Below, piece after piece: positions 1-4,859 of a DNA stretch of 10,122 bases (position 1 is the stretch's first letter; each line of letters begins with the position of its first letter). The position numbers were made by a program, and so were the translations under genes. Source of the stretch: Methanomicrobiales archaeon (lineage in GTDB: Archaea > Halobacteriota > Methanomicrobia > Methanomicrobiales > Methanospirillaceae); NCBI GenBank assembly GCA_012798365.1, contig JAAZNH010000321.1, positions 1 through 10,122 on the forward strand. The letters run 5' to 3'. A model generated the notes under the pieces. The model was not told the origin of the DNA. It worked only from the letters and a program-made list of their open reading frames with translations, and did not search any database.

Positions 1-1941
1 CATCTCCTGCGAGAGAAAGAGCCCGAACCCTGAGTGTTTCCCAAAGCCCCGCTCAAAGAGGTGCTCATGGTCGGCCGGGGCAATTCCCGCCCCGTTATCT
101 TCGTACGTGATGAACAGGCGGTCGCCGTCTTCCCGGGAGGAGATGCGGATACGGTTCATCTTTTCCCCGCCATACTTGAGGGAATTGTCGATCAGGTTGT
201 AAAAAACCTTCTCAAAGAGCGGGTCTGCCAGGATCTCAAGGTCCGGGTGGTCCACTTCGACTACCACTTCACCCAGGGATAACGCACCTTTGGCAGCGAT
301 GATCGTGCTTTTCACGTTTTGCCAGGCCGGGGCCTTGACCCCCATGTCCTGGTAATCGCGGGTAAACGTGATCTGGCGCTCGATATTCAGGGTCGCTTTC
401 TCGCTGCGGTCAATGTAGTCGGCAAGAGCCGGGTCGATTGTCTTCTTTTTCACGAGCACGAGGAATCCCTTGAGGATCAGGAGCTGGTTGATGATATCGT
501 GGCGGGTGATGGAGGAGAGGAGGTTGAGTTTTTTGTTCACCTGCGTGAGTGCCTCCTCGGTACGTTTCTGCTCGCTGATATCAATGTAGGAGGCAATCGA
601 TTTTTTCATGCCCGGGAGCATGGCAATGGACACGTACAGGGTCCGGACCAGGCCGCTCCGGTTTAATCCCCGGAAGGTGTAGGTGGCCGGTGCCGATCCT
701 GGATCCAGGCGCCTCTTCTTATGGTACTCTTTTAACCGTTCGAGATCGTCCGGGTGGGTCATCTGCATCCAGCCAAGATGGCCTTCGATCTCCTCCTTTG
801 TGTACCCGGTCATCTGGCAGAACTCGGCATTGGCCTGGTCAATGATCCCGTTCTCGTTGATGATGATAGTAGCTGTGCCGGTGTGATTGAAGAGGATGCG
901 GTACCAGGCTTCGCTGTCCGCGAGCGCCTGCTGCATCCGGGTGCGTTCGGTGATATCCTCGATGGCCCCGACCATGAACTCCCTGCCCGACGTGTCGGTG
1001 TACATGGTTGAAGTCGAGATGATGGTAACCCTGCCGTTGTCAGCCGGCCGGGTGATAGTGAGTTCCTCCACCCGGGGGCCATGGGTTGCGAACGCTGTTT
1101 CCACCCGGTCCCAGTGCCGGTCGGCATCCTCCCCTGTGAAGAAGTGACGGTGATTTTTCCCCAGGATCTCCTCACGGGGTTTTCCAAGGAAGCGGCAGTA
1201 GCTGTCGTTGACAAGAACGAGCCGGTGGTCGCGTGAAAGAACATAGACCGGGAACGCGATCGTGTTGATGATGGCAGCCAGGTTCCGCTTGGACTCGAGT
1301 TCAAGCTCAAGGTGCATCTTCTCGACCTGCGTCTTCCGGTCGCGGATCTGGTTGTGCAGGATAAGGCAGAAGACCCCGATAGCAATGGAGGTCATGATGA
1401 TCATGGGAAGGGCGACGTTGACCGTTACGGTCATCCACTTCTCGTACGCTTCCCCGCCCAGGATCCGGACAATGATGGCAACTGCCGATATCAGGCTCTC
1501 GGCAAGGAACGTGACAATGACGGCCTTATACACCGGTGCCAGTTCGCGGTTGCTGTAATGATAGACAAGCCCGCCGATGATCCCGGCAGCAAGCGGGCCG
1601 AGTGCAACGGCCCAGACATTGGTGCCCCCGACCGAGAGGCGGTAGAGAAACCCGATGATACCGGCACCAATGCCGACATACGGGCCGCAGGCAAGACCTC
1701 CGGCCATCGGCCCGAAGTCGCGGATATTGACATTGGCCGTGTAAAACGATATCCCGCTGCTCATCCCGTAGATGGAGAGCAGGCCAAACACCGCGGCAAG
1801 GAGGACCTGGGTTGCGATGGTGGTGCGGTGTTCGAGCACTTGTTCATAGAACCGGCTTTTGGAAAAGAGGTATGCAAAGAGGAAGACGACACATGCCATC
1901 TGGAAGAGCAGGACGAATTCCGCAAGCAGGGTCACCGCCAT
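1..1941 (-). CDS. Membrane-bound PAS sensor histidine kinase (HK1), 3' end cut off by window edge
   Basis: Sensor kinase predicted to autophosphorylate on a histidine and pass the phosphate to an unidentified response regulator. 647 codons are visible. By alignment with the neighbouring paralogue about 46 C-terminal residues lie outside. Residues 1-195 hold about six hydrophobic segments with the glycine-rich pattern of 5TMR-LYT domains (GPMAGGL near 77-83, YRLSVGG at 100-106). A linker follows, then PAS1 (about 220-332, ending EDITER) and PAS2 (about 340-458, ending DISEQKR). The H-box SITRHDIINQL has the acceptor His481. The N-box (YNLIDNSLKYGG, Asn586) and G1 box (EDNGAG) belong to an HATPase_c domain. 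ATG 1941 is chosen because a TATA-like box lies about 27 bp upstream, giving a leaderless transcript, and because the paralogue aligns without gaps from residue 1 to 104. An in-frame GTG at 1959 is the alternative. No regulator gene is visible beside it. The signal sensed is unknown. Confidence 0.9.
   Translation of the reverse strand, partial: MAVTLLAEFVLLFQMACVVFLFAYLFSKSRFYEQVLEHRTTIATQVLLAAVFGLLSIYGMSSGISFYTANVNIRDFGPMAGGLACGPYVGIGAGIIGFLYRLSVGGTNVWAVALGPLAAGIIGGLVYHYSNRELAPVYKAVIVTFLAESLISAVAIIVRILGGEAYEKWMTVTVNVALPMIIMTSIAIGVFCLILHNQIRDRKTQVEKMHLELELESKRNLAAIINTIAFPVYVLSRDHRLVLVNDSYCRFLGKPREEILGKNHRHFFTGEDADRHWDRVETAFATHGPRVEELTITRPADNGRVTIISTSTMYTDTSGREFMVGAIEDITERTRMQQALADSEAWYRILFNHTGTATIIINENGIIDQANAEFCQMTGYTKEEIEGHLGWMQMTHPDDLERLKEYHKKRRLDPGSAPATYTFRGLNRSGLVRTLYVSIAMLPGMKKSIASYIDISEQKRTEEALTQVNKKLNLLSSITRHDIINQLLILKGFLVLVKKKTIDPALADYIDRSEKATLNIERQITFTRDYQDMGVKAPAWQNVKSTIIAAKGALSLGEVVVEVDHPDLEILADPLFEKVFYNLIDNSLKYGGEKMNRIRISSREDGDRLFITYEDNGAGIAPADHEHLFERGFGKHSGFGLFLSQEM
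327..531. repeat. Conserved 205-bp H-box block, copy in HK1
   Basis: This segment matches 2478-2682 at a fixed offset of 2151 bp with only three mismatches by eye, all synonymous. It encodes the dimerisation/H-box region, including the acceptor histidine, from the end of PAS2 to the start of the ATPase domain. Sequence on both sides diverges at once (roughly a quarter of positions differ over the adjacent 49 bp), so the block stands out from the rest of the paralogous pair. Confidence 0.85.
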
Positions 1942-1964
1942 GTAATGGAATACTGCCACGGATC

Positions 1965-1971
1965 TAATATA
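1965..1971 (-). promoter_or_regulatory. TATA box of HK1 (leaderless promoter)
   Basis: On the minus strand the 69-bp gap between the two kinases reads AACTATATTAG, with the box centre about 27 bp upstream of the HK1 ATG at 1941. That is the archaeal TATA-to-start-site distance, so transcription would begin at or next to the ATG. No Shine-Dalgarno sequence precedes the ATG, which fits a leaderless mRNA. HK1 may also be co-transcribed with the upstream kinase, since both lie on the same strand. Confidence 0.5.
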
Positions 1972-2010
1972 GTTATTGAGGGTCTGGTGCGCAGGTATAA
2001 CAAGAGAAGG

Positions 2011-3753
2011 TCATTTGTGCACCGGGTCATTCTCCTCTGCAGGTGAATCAGGGGCGATGAACCGGAACATGCCCTGCGGGACCGTGATGGTGAACCGGGC
2101 TCCCCGGCCCGGGGTGCCGGTCTCCTCGATGGTGATGCCGGTGATGGCCAGCATCTCCCGGGAGAGGAAGAGGCCAAACCCGGTGTGCTTTCCAAAACCC
2201 CGTTCAAAGAGATGGATATGGTCTTCCGGAGAGATCCCGGCGCCGTCATCCTCATAGGATATGACCATGGTATTGCCGTTCACCTGGGACGAGATCCGGA
2301 TTGCGGTAAGCCCTTCGCCGCCATATTTCAGCGAATTGTCGATCAGGTTGTAAAAGACCTTCTCAAGGAGCGGATCGGCTGATACCTCAAGGTCCGGGTT
2401 ATCCACATCGACCGTGACCGTGCCAAGCGACAATGCCCCTTTTGCCCCGATGACGGTCTTTTTGACATTCTGCCAGACCGGGGCCTTGACCCCCATGTCC
2501 TGGTAATCGCGGGTGAACGTGATCTGGCGCTCGATATTCAGGGTCGCTTTCTCGCTGCGGTCAATGTAGTCGGCAAGAGCCGGGTCGATTGTCTTCTTTT
2601 TCACGAGCACGAGGAACCCTTTGAGGATCAGGAGCTGGTTGATGATATCGTGGCGGGTGATGGAGGAGAGGAGGTTGAGTTTCTTGTTGACCTGTGTCAG
2701 CGCCTCTTCCGTGCGTTTCTGCTCGGTGATATCCACGTAGGACGCAATGGATTTCTTTGTCCCCGGGATCATGGCAACCGTTGCATGGAGGGTCTTGACC
2801 ACGCCGCTGCGGTTAATCATCCTGACCATGTAGCCGGACGGCACTCCGGCGGGGTCTTTCCTTCGTTCCTGGTGATAGCGTTTCACCACGGCAAGATCAT
2901 CCGGATGTACAATCTGGGTCCAGCTCATCATCCCTACGGCTTCAGCACGGGTATAACCGGTCATCTTCTCAAACTCGGTGTTTGCCTGGTCGATGATGGT
3001 ATCTTCGTTGATGATGACCGTTGCAGTGCCGGTATGCTCAAAGAGGATGCGGTACCACTCCTCGCTTGCTAAAAGGTCGTGCTCCATCTTCTTGCGCCCG
3101 GTGATGTCCTGGATGATGCCGACCATGAACTCCCGGCCGGATGCGTCGTGATACATGGAGGAGGTGGAGAGGACCATGATCTCCTGGCCATCCGGCTTTG
3201 TCATCGTCACTTCCTCTTCGCGTGACGCATGGTTACTGAACGCCGTCTCAACCATCTGCCAGTGACGGTCAGCAACATCGGGACGGTAGAAGTCGCGGTG
3301 AGTCTTTCCGAGGATCTCCTGCATGGGCTTTTCCACAAACCGGCAGAAGCTGTCATTCACCAGCACGAACCGGTGCTGCTCATCAAGGACATAGACCGGG
3401 AACGCGATGGTGTTGATGATACTGGCAAGGTTCCTTTTGGACTCCACTTCCAGTTCCATCATCTTGAGGTCTTGTTGGATCTTCCGCTCGTTGATGGAGT
3501 AATGGACAACGGAAGCAAAAATGAACATCCCGATGACATTGAAGATGACCATCGGGATGGCAACCGTTGTGGTAACGGTGAAGAACTGTGCGGGTTTTGT
3601 CACCAGGACAAGGGTATAGCAGGAGATGAGCGTTTCAGAAAGGCCGATGTAGAGCATGGCAACCCAGGTCGGGACAACCTGGCGTTTGTTGGCCAGGTAC
3701 AGGATGCCCCCGAGGAATCCCGAGAGGATCGGGGCCGAGAGGCCGGTCCACAT
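2011..3753 (-). CDS. Sensor histidine kinase HK2, C-terminal part after an in-frame amber codon
   Basis: This is the 580-codon part of the second kinase downstream of TAG 3766-3768, in the same frame as the N-terminal part at 3766-4077; read through, the protein would have 688 residues. Counting from the ATG at 3753: two or three membrane segments (about 5-80), PAS1 (about 108-220), PAS2 (about 228-346), H-box SSITRHDIINQL with His368, N-box YNLIDNSLKYGG with Asn473, G1 box DDGAG (502-506) and the G2-like GKHTGFGLFL. All kinase motifs are intact, so the cytoplasmic part has been kept. The ATG at 3753 is preceded by GGGGGGA with about 6 nt spacing, so internal initiation or re-initiation could give a protein lacking the first three membrane helices. 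The gene is a tandem paralogue of HK1 (69 bp apart). Either a nonsense mutation or sequencing error, or read-through of UAG, explains the arrangement. Confidence 0.8.
   Translation of the reverse strand: MWTGLSAPILSGFLGGILYLANKRQVVPTWVAMLYIGLSETLISCYTLVLVTKPAQFFTVTTTVAIPMVIFNVIGMFIFASVVHYSINERKIQQDLKMMELEVESKRNLASIINTIAFPVYVLDEQHRFVLVNDSFCRFVEKPMQEILGKTHRDFYRPDVADRHWQMVETAFSNHASREEEVTMTKPDGQEIMVLSTSSMYHDASGREFMVGIIQDITGRKKMEHDLLASEEWYRILFEHTGTATVIINEDTIIDQANTEFEKMTGYTRAEAVGMMSWTQIVHPDDLAVVKRYHQERRKDPAGVPSGYMVRMINRSGVVKTLHATVAMIPGTKKSIASYVDITEQKRTEEALTQVNKKLNLLSSITRHDIINQLLILKGFLVLVKKKTIDPALADYIDRSEKATLNIERQITFTRDYQDMGVKAPVWQNVKKTVIGAKGALSLGTVTVDVDNPDLEVSADPLLEKVFYNLIDNSLKYGGEGLTAIRISSQVNGNTMVISYEDDGAGISPEDHIHLFERGFGKHTGFGLFLSREMLAITGITIEETGTPGRGARFTITVPQGMFRFIAPDSPAEENDPVHK
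2478..2682. repeat. Conserved 205-bp H-box block, copy in HK2
   Basis: Direct-repeat partner of 327-531 (3 mismatches in 205 bp). Because synonymous sites are also conserved here but not in the flanks, recent gene conversion or unequal exchange between the two tandem kinases is the simplest reading. Confidence 0.85.
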
Positions 3754-3765
3754 GTACGGTCCCCC

Positions 3766-3768
3766 CTA
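3766..3768 (-). other. In-frame TAG (amber) codon inside kinase HK2
   Basis: Codon 104 of HK2 is TAG, in the context GCC-TAG-GGG-GGA. The reading frame is identical on both sides (4077 minus 3753 is a multiple of three), so this is a single-codon interruption and not a frameshift. The paralogue has GTC (Val104) at the same column. The other complete genes in the window end in TGA or TAA, so TAG is otherwise unused here, though the sample is small. Confidence 0.9.
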
Positions 3769-4077
3769 GGCAAAGCGGAACAACCCCCCGATGATCCCGG
3801 AGCCGATCCCGATGACCGGGCCGCAGATGAGGCCGGCTGCCATGGGACCAAGGTCACGGACATTGACCGCAGCCCCGTAGATCAGGAGCCCGGTCGAGGA
3901 CCCGAATATTGAGAGGATCCCAAAAAACACGATGAGGATTACCTGGGTGACGAGCGTGGGCTTCTGTTCATAGACCTCAGTGAAGAACCGGCTGCGCATG
4001 AAGACCATGGCAAAAACGATGATCACGCAGATGATCATGAATGACGTGACCGAGTTCTGGATGAGCGCCGGATCCAT
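3766..4077 (-). CDS. Sensor histidine kinase HK2, N-terminal membrane part ending at amber codon
   Basis: The 103 residues from ATG 4077 align without gaps to residues 1-103 of HK1. They carry three hydrophobic segments (about 10-28, 43-65 and 78-100), the shared 'NVRDLGPMAAGL.CGP' signature (HK1: NIRDFGPMAGGLACGP) and the glycine-rich GIGSGIIGGLFRFA end. TAG then stops the frame in the middle of the 5TMR-LYT membrane domain. The same frame continues with GGPYMWTGLSAP, matching HK1 GGTNVWAVALGP. Alone, this piece would be a three-helix membrane fragment with no output domain, so it is best seen as the 5' part of a split or interrupted kinase gene rather than an independent gene. A TATA box 25 bp upstream supports the ATG chosen. 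Confidence 0.75.
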   Translation of the reverse strand: MDPALIQNSVTSFMIICVIIVFAMVFMRSRFFTEVYEQKPTLVTQVILIVFFGILSIFGSSTGLLIYGAAVNVRDLGPMAAGLICGPVIGIGSGIIGGLFRFA

Positions 4078-4098
4078 ACATTCGAAAGGTAGATGTTG

Positions 4099-4105
4099 TA
4101 TATAT
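4099..4105 (-). promoter_or_regulatory. TATA box of HK2 (leaderless promoter)
   Basis: The minus strand reads AAAATTCATATATACAAC. The TATATAT core is centred 25 bp upstream of the ATG at 4077 and follows an A-rich, BRE-like stretch. No Shine-Dalgarno sequence lies in front of the ATG, so a leaderless mRNA is expected. This is the strongest TATA box in the window by eye. Confidence 0.6.
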
Positions 4106-4191
4106 GAATTTTGATATCAGGATCATAATGAACCATAAGTAATGGAAGAGAATTATTTGAAGGGAAAACAGAGGGCAGGAACCAGAACCGC

Positions 4192-4208
4192 AAAAGAAAG
4201 GAATAAAA
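4192..4208 (-). terminator. T-rich terminator after tRNA-Thr
   Basis: Directly after the tRNA 3' end the minus strand reads TTTTATTCCTTTCTTTTG, a broken oligo-T tract of the kind that terminates archaeal RNA polymerase. There is no separate hairpin besides the tRNA itself. Confidence 0.4.
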
Positions 4209-4279
4209 GCCGCCGGGGGGACTTGAACCCCCGACCTGCTGATTACGAATCAGCCGCTATACCGCTAAGCCACGGCGGC
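4208..4279 (-). tRNA. trnT: tRNA-Thr (anticodon CGT)
   Basis: A 72-nt cloverleaf can be folded by eye. The acceptor stem is GCCGCCG with CGGCGGC, and the D arm GCT/AGC has a 9-nt loop containing GG. The anticodon stem GCTGA/TCAGC carries the loop TTCGTAA with anticodon CGT, which reads ACG (Thr). The variable region is 5 nt, and the T arm GGGGG/CCCCC has the loop TTCAAGT. The discriminator base is T, as is usual for archaeal tRNA-Thr, and CCA is not encoded. No intron is present. Confidence 0.95.
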
Positions 4280-4308
4280 GTATTGCCTCATACTATCGGT
4301 TTTGTGCG

Positions 4309-4321
4309 TTAATAAAAATAT
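4309..4321 (-). promoter_or_regulatory. TATA-like element upstream of tRNA-Thr
   Basis: The minus strand carries ATATTTTTATTAA, ending 29 bp before the first tRNA base at 4279, a suitable distance for a start site a few bases upstream of the mature tRNA. The same T-rich tract lies just downstream of the DUF3467 stop codon and could also terminate that gene's transcript. Confidence 0.45.
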
Positions 4322-4334
4322 GTGTGATGCAGGT

Positions 4335-4628
4335 TTATGAATACCCGGAGAGCGAGGTGACGTTCTGCGGGCCCTGCTGCTCCTTGGGGGCGATGGTGCC
4401 GAACTTGGACTCGTAATCAGCAACCGTCTTTGTCAGGACCCCGAGCAGGTTCTTGGCATGGGCAGGGGTGATCGAAACGATCGCCTTGGCCCGGGCCTGG
4501 TTCACCTGCGGGAGCTGGTGGAGAAACATGAACGTGAACTCGTCGTCTTTGTACGCGATCTGGATCATGTTGCTGTACACGGGGTCAAGCGTGGGCGGGA
4601 TATTGACAGAAATTTCCTGGCCGGTCAT
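4335..4628 (-). CDS. DUF3467 family protein
   Basis: Small soluble protein of 97 residues. It matches the DUF3467 pattern: an N-terminal strand segment with a 'Y(S)N.(V/I)Q(I/V)' core (YSNMIQIAYKDDEFTFMF, about 18-35), a middle 'A.A.VSITPAHAKNLL' helix start (about 48-62), and a C-terminal 'ADYESKFGTI' (about 70-79). Members occur in many archaea and bacteria. The biochemical role is unknown, so no function is assigned. ATG 4628 is the only usable in-frame start after an upstream in-frame TGA. The Shine-Dalgarno AAGGAG lies 13 nt from it, but only 8 nt from an ATG five bases further upstream that opens a two-codon ORF (see separate entry). The gene is followed by tRNA-Thr on the same strand and is divergent from the glucan operon. 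Confidence 0.85.
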   Translation of the reverse strand: MTGQEISVNIPPTLDPVYSNMIQIAYKDDEFTFMFLHQLPQVNQARAKAIVSITPAHAKNLLGVLTKTVADYESKFGTIAPKEQQGPQNVTSLSGYS

Positions 4629-4647
4629 GCCATCAGTGTTGCTCCTT
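4625..4647 (-). promoter_or_regulatory. RBS and two-codon mini-ORF overlapping the DUF3467 start
   Basis: On the minus strand AAGGAG (4647-4642) is followed after 8 nt by ATG-GCA-TGA (4633-4625). The TGA of this mini-ORF overlaps the DUF3467 ATG as ATGA. The Shine-Dalgarno sequence is therefore spaced best for the upstream ATG, and DUF3467 might be translated by re-initiation. Seen directly in the sequence; the functional meaning is inference. Confidence 0.4.
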
Positions 4648-4766
4648 ATTCATTATCCGTTTTCCTGTACGTCCCGCATGGGTCGTGCACTCCCGCCCCC
4701 TCCAAAAAACACCCGCACCCCATCCTGGTTCGTCACGCGGCTTGTCGTTTGCAGGGCATCCCGGAA

Positions 4767-4775
4767 CTATTATCT
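4767..4775 (+). promoter_or_regulatory. TATA-like box of the glucan operon
   Basis: CTATTATCT is centred about 26 bp upstream of position 4797. A start site near 4795 would place the mRNA start at the ATG of the 20-codon leader ORF, about 60 nt before the GH57 start. No other TATA-like sequence is visible between 4660 and 4766, which is otherwise GC- and C-rich. Confidence 0.4.
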
Positions 4776-4796
4776 AGAGGAAAAGGAGAGAGGGAG

Positions 4797-4859
4797 ATGA
4801 TCAGGACCGGGTGCCTGCTTGTTCGCAGGGATCCCGTCCATGAAACGGAGGCAGGATGA
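4797..4859 (+). CDS. Possible 20-codon leader ORF, coupled to the GH57 gene
   Basis: ATG 4797 opens a frame of 20 codons (begins MIRTGCLLVRR, ends HETEAG) whose TGA overlaps the GH57 ATG as ATGA (4856-4859). It has a strong Shine-Dalgarno AAGGAG 8 nt upstream, better spaced than the GGAGG 4 nt before the GH57 ATG. This arrangement suits translational coupling or a leader-peptide control. If the TATA box at 4767 is used, however, the Shine-Dalgarno lies in the untranscribed spacer and the ORF would be leaderless. The peptide has no recognisable relatives and may simply be part of a 5' untranslated region. Confidence 0.35.
   Translation: MIRTGCLLVRRDPVHETEAG

Noticed and set aside
810..1385. 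Minus-strand 191-codon frame and several plus-strand frames over kinase HK1
   Set aside because: Very Ser/Arg-rich or lacking domains; the true frame here continues from 1941 to the edge with PAS and kinase motifs.
327..2682. The 205-bp direct repeat as a mobile element or insertion sequence
   Set aside because: It lies inside the coding frame of both paralogous kinases at equivalent positions and encodes the conserved H-box, so it is a feature of the duplication rather than an insertion.
3754..3770. Frameshift at the G6 run next to the amber codon
   Set aside because: The frame before and after is the same and the alignment with HK1 has no gap, so only the TAG itself interrupts the gene.
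4078..4335. Integration site of a mobile element at tRNA-Thr
   Set aside because: No second copy of the tRNA 3' end and no integrase gene is visible within the window.
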